Assembly: GCA_001899305.1 (NCBI GenBank) | Contig: MKWL01000018.1 | Coordinates: 186,001 to 250,000 of the forward strand | Direction: 5' to 3' | Length of the DNA stretch: 64,000 bases | Source of the DNA: Thiobacillus sp. 0-1251 | GTDB taxonomy: Bacteria > Pseudomonadota > Gammaproteobacteria > Burkholderiales > Thiobacillaceae | In this document: positions 51,792 through 61,249 of the stretch, piece after piece | Layout of the letters: every line of letters starts with the position of its first letter | Position numbering within the stretch: position 1 is the stretch's first letter | The notes under the pieces: model-generated | The model's input: the letters and a program-made list of their open reading frames with translations, nothing else | Databases searched by the model: none | Told to the model about the DNA's origin: nothing | Made by a program: the position numbers and the translations under genes

Positions 51792-52733
51792 ATGATGTCC
51801 GACACGGACAATAAGGAAGCCACGACGCTTTCTCGGCAGCATGTTGCGGCCTACCTCCAACACCTCGCGGCCGAGAGGCGGCTTTCTCCGAACACGCTTG
51901 AAAGTTACCAGCGGGACCTTCTTTTTTTGCTCCAGGCGACTGAAGAAAGCGGGAAAGCACTGGCTGACGCAGTGGCCTCCGATGTGCGGGACGCGATCGT
52001 CAAGCTCAGGAAGAAAAGCCTGTCGCCGGCGAGCGTGGCCAGACATATATCTAGCTGGCGGGGATTCTATTCATACGCCATCCAGAGGTTCGGGTACCTG
52101 AACAACCCGTGTGTCGGGCAAAAAGGTCCGAAGGTAAAGCGGGCCCTTCCCAAGACGCTTTCACCCGATAGTTGCGCCCAGCTCCTCGATGGCAAGAAGG
52201 AACAGGATATTGACTCGAATGTCTTGCTGGCGCGTGACCACGCCATGTTCGAGCTGCTTTATTCCTCAGGCTTGCGAGTGTCCGAGCTGACGGGCATGGA
52301 TTTCATCGATATTGATCTGAAAGCAGGAGAGGCACGGGTTACCGGCAAGGGCAGCAAAACGCGCCTGGTGCCGGTAGGTAGGCAAGCGTGCAAAGCGATC
52401 AAGACCTGGTTGAGCTGGCGCCAGGCACTTCTTGGCGGTAACGATACTCCCGCATTGTTCCTCAGTCGCTGGGGGAGACGCCTTTCGGTGCGCAGCGTAC
52501 AGAAGCGTCTTGATCAGTGGGTTTCGCTGTCCGGGCTGGGGCAATCGGTACACCCGCACATGCTTCGCCACGCTTTTGCCAGCCATATGCTTCAATCGTC
52601 AGGTGATCTCCGGGCAGTCCAGGAGATGCTTGGCCACGCCAACATCACCACCACCCAGATCTATACCCACTTGGACTGGCAACACTTGGCGAAGGTATAT
52701 GACTCGGCTCACCCCAGGGCGCGCAGGAAATAA
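51792..52733 (+). CDS. XerC/D-type tyrosine recombinase
   Basis: A 313-residue recombinase with the N-terminal SAM-like core-binding domain (AAYLQHLAAERRLSPNTLES) and a catalytic domain with SSGLRVSELTGMDF (Arg), GKGSKTRLVPVG (Lys), HPHMLRHAFASHML (His-x-x-Arg), QEMLGHANITTTQIYTHLDW (His and Tyr nucleophile). All catalytic residues are present. It could be the chromosomal XerC or the integrase of the adjacent conjugative element. The usual xerC neighbours (dapF, DUF484) are missing and conjugation genes follow, so I favour the latter. Start at 51792 or 51795. Confidence 0.88.
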   Translation: MMSDTDNKEATTLSRQHVAAYLQHLAAERRLSPNTLESYQRDLLFLLQATEESGKALADAVASDVRDAIVKLRKKSLSPASVARHISSWRGFYSYAIQRFGYLNNPCVGQKGPKVKRALPKTLSPDSCAQLLDGKKEQDIDSNVLLARDHAMFELLYSSGLRVSELTGMDFIDIDLKAGEARVTGKGSKTRLVPVGRQACKAIKTWLSWRQALLGGNDTPALFLSRWGRRLSVRSVQKRLDQWVSLSGLGQSVHPHMLRHAFASHMLQSSGDLRAVQEMLGHANITTTQIYTHLDWQHLAKVYDSAHPRARRK

Positions 52734-52741
52734 AGCGGGAC

Positions 52742-52778
52742 TTGACTCCCCTTGGAGGGGTGATATATTTAGTATATC
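52742..52778 (+). promoter_or_regulatory. promoter and operator of the toxin-antitoxin pair
   Basis: TTGACT (52742-52747) and TATATT (52764-52769) are 16 bases apart and form a good sigma-70 promoter. GATATA-TTTAG-TATATC (52762-52778) is an inverted repeat lying over the -10 element, the usual place for an antitoxin to repress its own operon. Confidence 0.6.
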
Positions 52779-52797
52779 TTTCTGAAGGATTAAGGCC

Positions 52798-53073
52798 ATG
52801 TCAGCCGCAACAGCGAAACCCGATCAATTGCTCTTCCGTTTCCGCGCCAAGGATACGGTCAGTGGCGTCAGCCGGGAAACCTTAATGAAACTATCGGACA
52901 CCCTTGGCTACACGGAAACCCAGGTTATGCACCTGGCCCTGGCAAAACTGGCCAAGGAAGTCATTCCTGCCTATGAGGCAGACGAGGGTGATTTGACCGA
53001 GAAACAATTGGCCGCGATTCGGAAGGCGGTTCCCCAGGGGAAACCCCGCAGCGTCAAATCCAGCCTGTTTTGA
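52798..53073 (+). CDS. antitoxin of a PemK/MazF-type pair
   Basis: A 91-residue protein with a small DNA-binding-like core (SGVSRETLMKLSDTLGYTET, VMHLALAKLAKEVIPAYEAD) and a basic tail (RKAVPQGKPRSVKSSLF). I call it an antitoxin because it directly precedes a PemK/MazF-like gene, with 3 bases between, and an inverted repeat lies over its promoter. Its own family is not certain. Confidence 0.7.
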   Translation: MSAATAKPDQLLFRFRAKDTVSGVSRETLMKLSDTLGYTETQVMHLALAKLAKEVIPAYEADEGDLTEKQLAAIRKAVPQGKPRSVKSSLF

Positions 53074-53076
53074 GAG

Positions 53077-53502
53077 GTGAAATCAACGTGGTGGCCCGAG
53101 CCGCAGGCAGGGGACATAGTGTGGTGTCATTTTCCGGAAAACAAGGGCATTCATCCCGGAGCCAAACCGAGGCCGGCACTGGTGACAAAAGTGTTCGACG
53201 ACGAGGCGCCGCACTATGTCGTGGAGGTGATTTACGGGACGAGTCAGAAAACGGATGATCTGCGATCGGGAGAGTTTCTGATTGCGCGAGCCGACCATGA
53301 AGCCTATCGGCTGGCTGGGTTGAGCTATCCGACCAAGTTCAATTTCAAGAGCCGGGTCGAGTTACCGTTCAGCCCGGAGTGGTTCAAGGTGCCGCCCACA
53401 GCACCGTTCGGCCAGGTGCCCAAACTGGGTATCCTGCACCCGGCATTGATGCCCAGGGTCAGGGCGGCGTGGGAAGCGGTTAGTCTGGGGAAAAAAGGCT
53501 GA
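53077..53502 (+). CDS. PemK/MazF-like toxin
   Basis: A 141-residue protein with GDIVWCHFPENKGIHPGAKP-R-PALV, the PemK/MazF core, where the conserved Arg-Pro stretch and the later GTSQK and LPF block belong to RNase toxins. It starts with GTG at 53077. Type II toxins of this family cut mRNA and help keep mobile elements in the population. It sits between the recombinase and the conjugation genes. Confidence 0.78.
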   Translation: MKSTWWPEPQAGDIVWCHFPENKGIHPGAKPRPALVTKVFDDEAPHYVVEVIYGTSQKTDDLRSGEFLIARADHEAYRLAGLSYPTKFNFKSRVELPFSPEWFKVPPTAPFGQVPKLGILHPALMPRVRAAWEAVSLGKKG

Positions 53503-53638
53503 TATCCGGAGAAATCCCCGCCGAGATGTCCCTGGCGGAGAAACAACAATTTCTGCAGCAACACTTACGCTGCAGATGGGAGGCGGTGGCACCCCCTCTG
53601 CGTGGCATCTCCAGAGAATGGAACACAAGGAGAAAAAT

Positions 53639-54163
53639 ATGAAAACTCAAACCCGCCGAATTCTGTTCCCGCTTGCAGGCGCGGCGCTGGGCATGCTTGC
53701 CGGTGCTGGTTTTGGCATGGACAAAGGCATCGCGGCAAGTGCGGCCTTCTTCGGCTTTGTAGGCTTCGGCCTGGGCTATGCCCTGCATGACTTCAACTGG
53801 AAACGCAACCGCAAAACCGCCTTGGCTCTGCTGATGGCCTTCCTGACGCCAATCATCGGATTTGCCTGGTTGATGGCTCCTCAGGTATTTGGCCAAGCAG
53901 GCATTACGCCCGCCAGCCTGGCACAAGTTGCTGTGATCGCGCTGACTGTCGGCCCGGCCGTTGGCGGTCTGCTCGCGCTCGTCGTCTACGCTGCTGCAAA
54001 TACCTTCGGGCTGATCGATGAGGCGCAGGACTGGCCTGCTGGCGGGGTGAGGGAGAGCGAATCTTGGGAGATGCCTGAACCGACTGAACGCCTTTTTGAT
54101 CATCACCACGATCCTGTTTTCAACGATTTCCCGACAAACATACATCACACGACCAGCAACTAA
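53639..54163 (+). CDS. membrane protein of unknown function in the conjugative element
   Basis: A 174-residue protein with four hydrophobic segments (LFPLAGAALGMLAGAGFGM, GIAASAAFFGFVGFGLGYAL, LLMAFLTPIIGFAWLMAP, VAVIALTVGPAVGGLLALVVYAAANTF) and an acidic tail with a His cluster (FDHHHDPVF). The ATG at 53639 follows AAGGAGAAAAAT. It is convergent with traG. No family recognised. Confidence 0.65.
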   Translation: MKTQTRRILFPLAGAALGMLAGAGFGMDKGIAASAAFFGFVGFGLGYALHDFNWKRNRKTALALLMAFLTPIIGFAWLMAPQVFGQAGITPASLAQVAVIALTVGPAVGGLLALVVYAAANTFGLIDEAQDWPAGGVRESESWEMPEPTERLFDHHHDPVFNDFPTNIHHTTSN

Positions 54164-54170
54164 GCTCGAG

Positions 54171-57100
54171 CTAATTCTTTTCGCCTTCATCTTTTCCGTC
54201 AGGCCGATATCCAACCTTTTCCTGGAACTGCTCATGGGTAGGTTCGGCTCCTGGTACTTTAATTCCCGCGACCTCGTTCGGGAGCGATTGTTGCAACGAT
54301 AAGGTCATGTCGGCGGTGGCGGCGTCCTCCGCCGTATTCATGAGCTTGTTGTGGGTCGCCACACTATGCGATTGGGGCGCGGCATCTCCTGCCTCTCCCT
54401 GGTAGCGCAATTCTCCTGATTCCTGCTTCGCCTCGTGGTGGTCCATCGCCTTTTGCTGCTTCTCCTTGCCTTGGTCGTGATAGTCCTGGGCATTGCCCGG
54501 CAGATCGCTGTTCGAGTTGGCGGCTGCGGATCCGGCACCGACAGGCACGCCTGAATTTGGAACATCCTTGAGATGGCCTGAATGCAGGGCACGTATCTGG
54601 TTTGCCAAGGACGGATCGTCCATCATGGCTTGTGCCAGCGCCTGGACTTCCTCTGGGGTGGCACGTACCGCTGTGCCATCCTGGTATGCGGATGGCAATT
54701 GGCCGCCCTGATCGTATCCCATGGTCTTCAGGCCATTGAGCGCCACCTGGTCGCGTTGTCCGGGTGGTGCGGCTTCGACGGCGTCGACCAACGCTAACGC
54801 TGCATTCGTTTTTGCTGGATCCTTGAGTGGATCGTAACTGACGTCCACTCCGCGGGATGAGCCCTGATTGGCCTGTTGGGTGAGGTCTTCAGCCTGGCGG
54901 AATTCAGCTTGCGCCTGGTCGAGGTGCGTACGCCGGCTACTAAGTGTCGCCCCTGTGGTTTGGCTGTCCGCATCCTGGCCAAGCACCGAATGCCGGAAAT
55001 CGCGGTCTTTCTCCAGCCGATCGAAGAATGCCTGCCTCGCATCGGTATTGCCCAGCACCGCGCTTTTCTCACCGGTGCGACTTTGCTTTTCAATCCCCGC
55101 TGCATATAGCTGGGCAACATCAATGCCAGCACCGAAATTAGCCTTGACCCCTGATCTTCCGCTTCTCGATTCCCGCGACTGGATTCCCCCGTCACCCGAA
55201 GTCGGATCCTTGCTGGTTGCCGGCGCCACAGTCTGGGATTCTCCGAGGCCAGTGTCTACGCCTGCGCCTGCCTGAACCTTACCTGTCTGCGATGCCCGAT
55301 TTGATGTCGTATAAGTCGCGACACTCCCCGACTCCTCACCTGAACTTGCCGACTTACCAAATGATCCCGTGAAATCTCCTCCCGAGCTTGATCTACCGCC
55401 AAAACCACTCTGGTTGGTAGTGGCGAGCGACGACAGGTGGGCACGGGCTTTGGACAGAATGGTTTCTTCTGCTTTTCCTGCAGCCATCGTATGGGCTTGC
55501 CCGGCCGATGCATGTTTACCGGCTTGCTGGAGCAAACCGGCGTTCTGACCGGCTGTGACAGAAGTCCCCACCCTCAGGGCATTCATAGGTTGCGCTGCGG
55601 TTGATGTTCCATTTCCATAGGACGACATTACCGTACCGTCCGCTCCGACAGACTGGTCGATCGCGGCACCATGCCGATTCATCGGCGCGGTATTCCATTG
55701 ATCCGCGCTTCTATTGTTCTCGCTCCAGTTCCCCATGGTGACGTTGCCCCATTGGGTGTTGCCAGCGCTGATATTCCCGGTACCGACCTGCGCACCGGCG
55801 GCCTGAGCTGAGGAATTTGCCGGGCTCATGACGCCTGATATGACGCTGGTGAAAGACGCCGCGCTGACATTGGTCAGCATATAGGCGATGACCGGTACCG
55901 AGAGCGTGAGAATGCCGGCAACACCCTGATCGGAAATCATGGAGTGCATCAACGCCTGATGGCTTGCGTAGGAGAGGGGATTCATCCCGTCGACGGCAGC
56001 CTTGGCACCGAGCGTCGCGTACCAGCTCGTGAAGAAATTCAGCGCTGCGTAAACCGGCGCCCAGAGGTTGATCCATAACAAGGCCATGAGATAGGTTTTA
56101 AGAACCAGGCCACCCTTTGATCCGGCCACAATGATCAGGAGCATGACGATTGGAAACAGCGCCAGAATCACGATATGGATGGCGTTTCGGATCAGGGGCA
56201 TGGACGACTCGGCTATCTTGGCCATGGTCCGATAGCTGCTGTTTGCGCTGGCAGATGCCATCGCCGTCGATAGCGCGACCTGCGCCGATGTCGTATCGCC
56301 GATCATCTGTGGCACAAAAACCGTGGAATCCGCGATCAGATTGATCATCGCCGCCTGCTTGATGGATTCCTGTGCGGTTTGACTCACCCCGAAAATAAAG
56401 TTGTCTACGGCAGGTAATTGAGCGGCCACCAGTGCGGAGGCAGCTGCAGAGGTAGGCGAGCTCGGGTTGAGCATCCTACCCAGGCGGGGCAGGATGTCAT
56501 TTGAAACATGCGGGTTGATCTGGGCATCAATGTAAGACCAGGCCTGATCACAGCCGACGACCTTGTAGACGCCTGCAGCGTTGTCATAAACCTGAACCAG
56601 CAGTCCGGGGTTCATCTGGGGGGCGATGTCTGCCCAGATGTCGCCAGACTTCATGATCTGATCGAAAAAAGGTCCGTTGTTGTTCAGTTCCGGGTAAACA
56701 CAATCCTTGGTCAGGTTGGTCAGGGAGCTGACCAGATTGGGATCGTAGAAGCGCACGCTCTGTCTATCCTTGATGGCACGCGATCCGAACATGAAGCCGG
56801 TCTTCTCAAAGGAGATATCGCCAGGAAGCGCGAATACCGTTTCACTGACTTTGGTGAGCCAATAGCCGATGTGGCTTTCCGCACTGGCAAAAACCGCGAG
56901 CCCCAGAGGTACGTTGGCCACTGTATACGTACCGGAACCACCCGCCACGTCGATCACAACCACGTCTTTCTTGGGCAAGAAGAGGCCCACATACCAGATG
57001 GCCAGCATCAGCATATAGATTGCTGCATCCTCGCCGCGTGCCTTCACGAAAGTCGTGGCGACGGCAACGAACAACCCGAATATCGCGAAGACTTTCATCA

Positions 57101-57194
57101 AGCCGGTGTAATCGCTCATCGAGGTGAGCATCGCTACAGCGTCGAGCACGTACTTGATCTGCTGGGCGTCCCAATAGGCGTAGATCGTATCCAT
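54171..57194 (-). CDS. traG: F-type conjugation protein TraG (mating-pair stabilisation and entry exclusion)
   Basis: A 1007-residue inner-membrane protein. Residues about 1-470 are the TraG N-terminal domain with membrane segments (VFAIFGLFVAVATTFVKARG, AIYMLMLAIWYVGLFLPKKD, ALFPIVMLLIIVAGSKGG, GILTLSVPVIAYML). The remaining half is a long periplasmic, low-complexity region rich in Ser, Gly, Gln (FGGRSSSGGDFTGSFGKSAS) as in F-type TraG. It works in pilus assembly, donor-recipient contact and surface exclusion. It is the last gene of the transfer block, 6 bases after traH. Confidence 0.9.
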   Translation of the reverse strand: MDTIYAYWDAQQIKYVLDAVAMLTSMSDYTGLMKVFAIFGLFVAVATTFVKARGEDAAIYMLMLAIWYVGLFLPKKDVVVIDVAGGSGTYTVANVPLGLAVFASAESHIGYWLTKVSETVFALPGDISFEKTGFMFGSRAIKDRQSVRFYDPNLVSSLTNLTKDCVYPELNNNGPFFDQIMKSGDIWADIAPQMNPGLLVQVYDNAAGVYKVVGCDQAWSYIDAQINPHVSNDILPRLGRMLNPSSPTSAAASALVAAQLPAVDNFIFGVSQTAQESIKQAAMINLIADSTVFVPQMIGDTTSAQVALSTAMASASANSSYRTMAKIAESSMPLIRNAIHIVILALFPIVMLLIIVAGSKGGLVLKTYLMALLWINLWAPVYAALNFFTSWYATLGAKAAVDGMNPLSYASHQALMHSMISDQGVAGILTLSVPVIAYMLTNVSAASFTSVISGVMSPANSSAQAAGAQVGTGNISAGNTQWGNVTMGNWSENNRSADQWNTAPMNRHGAAIDQSVGADGTVMSSYGNGTSTAAQPMNALRVGTSVTAGQNAGLLQQAGKHASAGQAHTMAAGKAEETILSKARAHLSSLATTNQSGFGGRSSSGGDFTGSFGKSASSGEESGSVATYTTSNRASQTGKVQAGAGVDTGLGESQTVAPATSKDPTSGDGGIQSRESRSGRSGVKANFGAGIDVAQLYAAGIEKQSRTGEKSAVLGNTDARQAFFDRLEKDRDFRHSVLGQDADSQTTGATLSSRRTHLDQAQAEFRQAEDLTQQANQGSSRGVDVSYDPLKDPAKTNAALALVDAVEAAPPGQRDQVALNGLKTMGYDQGGQLPSAYQDGTAVRATPEEVQALAQAMMDDPSLANQIRALHSGHLKDVPNSGVPVGAGSAAANSNSDLPGNAQDYHDQGKEKQQKAMDHHEAKQESGELRYQGEAGDAAPQSHSVATHNKLMNTAEDAATADMTLSLQQSLPNEVAGIKVPGAEPTHEQFQEKVGYRPDGKDEGEKN

Positions 57195-57200
57195 GCCTGA

Positions 57201-58670
57201 TCAGCGGCTGCCGAATTCGATATTGGAGGTCAGGCGCGGGCCAAGGCTGGTGTACATCTGACGCTGGAAGTCCATCATCATCGCTACATTGCCCATCTTC
57301 TTGGAGATGTCTTCCTGCTTGAGACCGTAGATCTTGATGGCCGTGTTCTTGATTTCGGCCAGTTTCCCCTGGAAGTCGTCTATCGCCTTGACATCGGCCT
57401 TAACCGAAACAGTTTTGGTCTTGTTGAGCGCGTCATCGACCTCGCGGCTGATGTCCTGCATTTGGCGGAAGGCGATTTCAGTAGCGATCGCTTCCGAGAA
57501 CCCATCAATGATGCGATCAGCAACAATAGTCGAGCCACGGCCGCTGTGGATTGACTGGGCGATCATCTGATAAATCGGCGTGCTGGTCATGGCGATCACC
57601 TGTAGCGCTTTCGGGTCCGTCAACGCTGTTCTGGTGACAATGGCGTCCTTCAACTTATTCAGCTGCTCATACACGATTGCCGTCATCCCCACGGTTGTAC
57701 GGGGTGTTCCTTCGTCCGTTGCCGAGGCATAGGGAAGACAATCGGACCCGGACGGGCACTCACGGACCCTCATGGTGTGCGTGCCGGACAACGGCCCCAG
57801 AAAATCCTCCCACGTGATGGTTGGCTTGAAATATTCCGTGGTGAAGCCGCTGGCGATGTCGCTGCTATTCCTGATAAAGGTGATAGTCCCGAAGAGCGAA
57901 ATGTACAGTTCGATTTCTTCATTGGAATACCCGCCCGCACGTTCAAGGGCGTCGTAAACGAGGTTGAAATCCGATTTCAGTACCGGTTTCCCCGCGCTGT
58001 CCAGGCAAAGCGCGGCATTCACGGTGCATGCCGCGTCGTAGGCAGCTTTCGTATTCGCTGGACTGGTTTGAGTATCTTCCTTGGCATTGAAGAACGATCC
58101 ATAGGAGCCGGTGAGGGCCGAGCCGAAGACCTGGGCACGCTGCTCCATATCCATGTTCCGGGTATCCGGCGTGGTACCGACATACTGTTTGATCGCCTGG
58201 CAACTGCCAATCTGGAACTGGTTGAGCTGATTCATCGTCTTTGAGAGATCGGTCAGCAGTCCATCGATCTCGGGTGCCATGGTTTTGAGAGCAAGTTGGA
58301 AGAAGTAGCCCACGGCGTTCTGCCCGATGTTTCGCAGCGCATTAACGAACGCATCCATGTTGACGAAGCCATAGGCTCCGAGCCAGGCGTCGATTCCGCC
58401 ACAGCCCGCTTTGTAGCCTGGTGGGGAGAAACTGAAGAGATTGGTAGCGCGCTGTGGCGCGCGATAAGTAAATCCTCCCAGCGCCATTGTCGTTTGTCCC
58501 TGCGACTCATACACAGCAGAAGGCGTGACATTCATCGCCGCCCCTGCTGAATTGAAGTAGTCGTTCATCCAGTCCGACCCGGCCGCGATCGAGGTCGTGG
58601 CAGGAACGGCCAGTCCCAGGCTCAGGGCCAGCATGAGAGTGACGGGCTTCAGACGAATGCTGATTTTCAT
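57201..58670 (-). CDS. traH: F-type conjugation protein TraH
   Basis: A 489-residue periplasmic protein with a signal peptide (VTLMLALSLGLAVPATTSIA). PQRATNLFSFSPPGYKAGCG-G-IDAWLGAYGFVN is the conserved N-terminal TraH block, followed by LLTDLSKTMNQLNQFQIGSC and a coiled C-terminal part. Works with TraF and TraU in pilus assembly at the outer membrane. It is 14 bases downstream of traF. Confidence 0.92.
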   Translation of the reverse strand: MKISIRLKPVTLMLALSLGLAVPATTSIAAGSDWMNDYFNSAGAAMNVTPSAVYESQGQTTMALGGFTYRAPQRATNLFSFSPPGYKAGCGGIDAWLGAYGFVNMDAFVNALRNIGQNAVGYFFQLALKTMAPEIDGLLTDLSKTMNQLNQFQIGSCQAIKQYVGTTPDTRNMDMEQRAQVFGSALTGSYGSFFNAKEDTQTSPANTKAAYDAACTVNAALCLDSAGKPVLKSDFNLVYDALERAGGYSNEEIELYISLFGTITFIRNSSDIASGFTTEYFKPTITWEDFLGPLSGTHTMRVRECPSGSDCLPYASATDEGTPRTTVGMTAIVYEQLNKLKDAIVTRTALTDPKALQVIAMTSTPIYQMIAQSIHSGRGSTIVADRIIDGFSEAIATEIAFRQMQDISREVDDALNKTKTVSVKADVKAIDDFQGKLAEIKNTAIKIYGLKQEDISKKMGNVAMMMDFQRQMYTSLGPRLTSNIEFGSR

Positions 58671-58684
58671 GATGGACTCCTTGT

Positions 58685-59494
58685 TCAGAACTCTTGGCCA
58701 GGCTGCGTGCGGGTCAACACGCGAATCCGCTCGATAATTTCATCAATCGCCAGCGCGCCGCTTCCGATCGGCACGGCCTGCCGGGTTTCTCGATGAACCA
58801 GAAACAGCGCGGGCACCATCTGGATGCCCTGGCCATTGCTCACGGTCATCGAGATGCCGTTATCGCGCCTGGCGTCAGGAAATTGGGGGAGGGTTCCACC
58901 GTCCATGCTGACGCCCATCACGGGTAAACCATAATTTCGCTCCAGCAGGCGCAACACCGGCGCTTGCTGATGGCAGTAGGGGCAGTCCGATCGGAAGAAA
59001 AACATCAGGCCGTAGTCTCGCGACAGCTCGGCCAGGGTCTGCTCCTGCGCTTCACGCCGCATATCCTTTTTGTTGAGTTGGGCGAAGGTGGCCGTCGGTG
59101 ACCGGTTGTTGTAGTCAACCGATGGCGTGGCCCATACCACGCGGCGTGCGGTGTCGGCGAAGACCGAGCTCTTGTCCATCACATAGGTCTGCGCTTCAAG
59201 GTAATTGCGCACGTTCGCTTGGGTGGGCTGCATGATGGCCAGGTCTTTTAGCCTGGCCAGCTCCTTCCGCAGCTCCTCCATCGTTGTCATTGCCTTGATG
59301 GACTTGGGATCAACCTTCCTGTCCTTCTTCACCGGCGGTTCGTCCGGTGGATACCAGTTGAACCCGCGTTCCGGGTTCTGCCACGGTGTATCGTCCCACC
59401 AGCCTTTATTTGCACGGCTTGAATCGGTGATGGAAAACGCTGCCTGGCTCATCAACAAAGCCACTGCAGCAAGAAGGGCAATCAGTCGCTTCAA
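58685..59494 (-). CDS. traF: F-type conjugation protein TraF (thioredoxin-fold)
   Basis: A 269-residue periplasmic protein. The likely start is TTG at 59492-59494, overlapping the upstream stop as TTGA, after GGGAGAGGCG. It has a signal peptide (RLIALLAAVALLMSQAAFS) and a C-terminal thioredoxin-like domain with MFFFRSDCPYCHQQAPVLRL, where the CxxC is kept, unlike in F plasmid TraF. VPALFLVHRETRQAVPIGSG is the cis-Pro region. It probably folds other disulfide-rich Tra proteins, for example TraN and TraU. Confidence 0.9.
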   Translation of the reverse strand: MKRLIALLAAVALLMSQAAFSITDSSRANKGWWDDTPWQNPERGFNWYPPDEPPVKKDRKVDPKSIKAMTTMEELRKELARLKDLAIMQPTQANVRNYLEAQTYVMDKSSVFADTARRVVWATPSVDYNNRSPTATFAQLNKKDMRREAQEQTLAELSRDYGLMFFFRSDCPYCHQQAPVLRLLERNYGLPVMGVSMDGGTLPQFPDARRDNGISMTVSNGQGIQMVPALFLVHRETRQAVPIGSGALAIDEIIERIRVLTRTQPGQEF

Positions 59495-59895
59495 CGCGCC
59501 TCTCCCGTCCCGACAGGCGAGACCTGGGGCGGTTGGCCATCCCTGCATAGATTGAGTTCGTAGAACATGCTGAACGACTCCATCGTGCCTTTCACCGTCC
59601 TCATTTTGTGGTCTGGCATGCCAAGCACCAGCCTCAACCGCTTACAGCCGGCCCGGATAACCTGCACAGTCGTTACGGATGCCTTTACCCGCGTGTTCGG
59701 AGGCGCCTTCGTGTCGTTCTTAAGCTTCTGAGCCATATCATCGATGAGCCAGGCTTGGGCGGTCCCGTCCCGTGAGTCAATGGCCGAAAGTAACAAGCCT
59801 CGCACATTGGCTGTCTCAGGTAGCGTCGGAGCAGCCACGGATTCAAGGCTGGATCCAAGAAGAGTTAGAAGCAGCATTACGATTGTCCGATTCAT
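59491..59895 (-). CDS. small secreted protein in the transfer operon
   Basis: A 134-residue protein with a signal peptide (TIVMLLLTLLGSSLESVAA). The mature part (NVRGLLLSAIDSRDGTAQAW, VQVIRAGCKRLRLVLGMPDH) has two cysteines, in RAGCKR and ELNLCRDG. I do not recognise a named Tra family. Its position between traN and traF, and the TTGA overlap with traF, suggest a mating-pair role or an exported accessory protein. Confidence 0.65.
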   Translation of the reverse strand: MNRTIVMLLLTLLGSSLESVAAPTLPETANVRGLLLSAIDSRDGTAQAWLIDDMAQKLKNDTKAPPNTRVKASVTTVQVIRAGCKRLRLVLGMPDHKMRTVKGTMESFSMFYELNLCRDGQPPQVSPVGTGEAR

Positions 59896-59953
59896 GTTCT
59901 GAATATGGTTAGTGACAAAGATGACTTCATGATCGCCTTTCACTCCAACCAAT

Positions 59954-61249
59954 CTATGGAGTGGCGTAGTAGCTGTTGATCTTTGTTGTGGCACGGTCGA
60001 TCGCGTAATCCGGGATTTTTACGCTGGCATTCACATCCGCCACCACGCTGGAAAAGTCGATCAGGCTAAAGTCGATGCTCTGGAGTTCGGCGGGGGTCAA
60101 ACCACCACAATCCGGGCTCTTTGGATTTCCCCAGGATTTGCCAAGCTGTGCTCGCCCGGATGCAGCGATCAATCGTGCGATACGGGAGTTGAAACAGCAG
60201 TGCGATTGCTTCTTCTGAACGCAAACACCAAGGACTTTTTGGGAGCAATAGGTACCGACATGAACGCAGAGATTCTGCCCGCGCTTCATGCCAAGAATTT
60301 GCTCTTCTTGTTCGCATGAAACGAGCTCCATAATGATGTAGATTGCAATGGCTATCGCAAACGAAGCGGGATCGAAACCGATAAAGAACGTCCCACTTTC
60401 CCCAAGCAGAACGGTCGTTCCGGCTGCAGGGGCGCCGTATCCAACAGTCAGACCAAAATAGCTGAACGAGGGACTAAAGACCGATGAAGATCCGCTTCCC
60501 CCAAGAATTGACTCCATTCCATTTATCAGGAAATTCGGGGCGTCCGATTGGAACAGCGAATCGTAGACTGCTGTAGACCCTAAATATTGAATTGATTCGG
60601 TTCCGAAACTCTTCACCAGACTCGCGCCCATGCTGGTCATCATGTCGCTGTTGTTCTGATTGCTCCCCATCGAGTTAGTCTTGCAGCAACTGAAAATCCC
60701 GAGCGTCACTCTGCATTTGCTGTTCTTGCCGTTGAACAGCGTCAGGGTGTCCGGATCCATGTAGTTGCCGGCCTGCCGCAGCGCCTCCATACCGGTGATC
60801 GCCAGCGCAAAATCACCGTCCGGCGTGTAGCCCGCATCAAAACACGTGCCATCCACACAGTAGGTCTGTCCGCCACAATCCATGATGGTTTTAGATTCGC
60901 CATCCGCCAACTTGCATTGATACGTTTGCTCATAGAGCGAGCACTTGGCTGGATCACCGTTCACATACTCCACGCAGCTTGAGCCGATCTGCGCACACCC
61001 CTGCGCAGCTAGAGGCGCACAATCGTCCACGTAGTTCTGGGAGATGCAGTCGTACTTGCTTTCGTATTTCCAGCAATCGCGAGTCACCGGGTAGCCGCTG
61101 ATCATGCGCGTTTCCGGCCCCTCGATGCAGACCCTGGAATTTTTTGTGCAGGTGCCATCCCCTGCCAGCACCGGAGACGAGAGCAAGGGGAACAGGAGTG
61201 TGACGATGAGTAGCCGGGCTATCCGCCGCATCAAGGCAAGCGGAATCAT
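59954..61249 (-). CDS. traN: TraN-like conjugation protein, C-terminal part
   Basis: A 431-residue cysteine-rich secreted protein with a signal peptide (LIVTLLFPLLSSPVLAGDG). TRDCWKYESKYDCISQNYVD is the diagnostic TraN block, and many paired cysteines follow (GCAQIGSSCVEYV, KCSLYEQTYQCKLADG, LGIFSCCKTNSM, SHCCFNSRIARLIAA, KSPDCGGLTPAEL). TraN is the outer-membrane mating-pair stabilisation protein. The ATG at 61247-61249 overlaps the upstream stop as ATGA. In F plasmid both parts are one protein; here they are separate genes. Confidence 0.85.
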   Translation of the reverse strand: MIPLALMRRIARLLIVTLLFPLLSSPVLAGDGTCTKNSRVCIEGPETRMISGYPVTRDCWKYESKYDCISQNYVDDCAPLAAQGCAQIGSSCVEYVNGDPAKCSLYEQTYQCKLADGESKTIMDCGGQTYCVDGTCFDAGYTPDGDFALAITGMEALRQAGNYMDPDTLTLFNGKNSKCRVTLGIFSCCKTNSMGSNQNNSDMMTSMGASLVKSFGTESIQYLGSTAVYDSLFQSDAPNFLINGMESILGGSGSSSVFSPSFSYFGLTVGYGAPAAGTTVLLGESGTFFIGFDPASFAIAIAIYIIMELVSCEQEEQILGMKRGQNLCVHVGTYCSQKVLGVCVQKKQSHCCFNSRIARLIAASGRAQLGKSWGNPKSPDCGGLTPAELQSIDFSLIDFSSVVADVNASVKIPDYAIDRATTKINSYYATP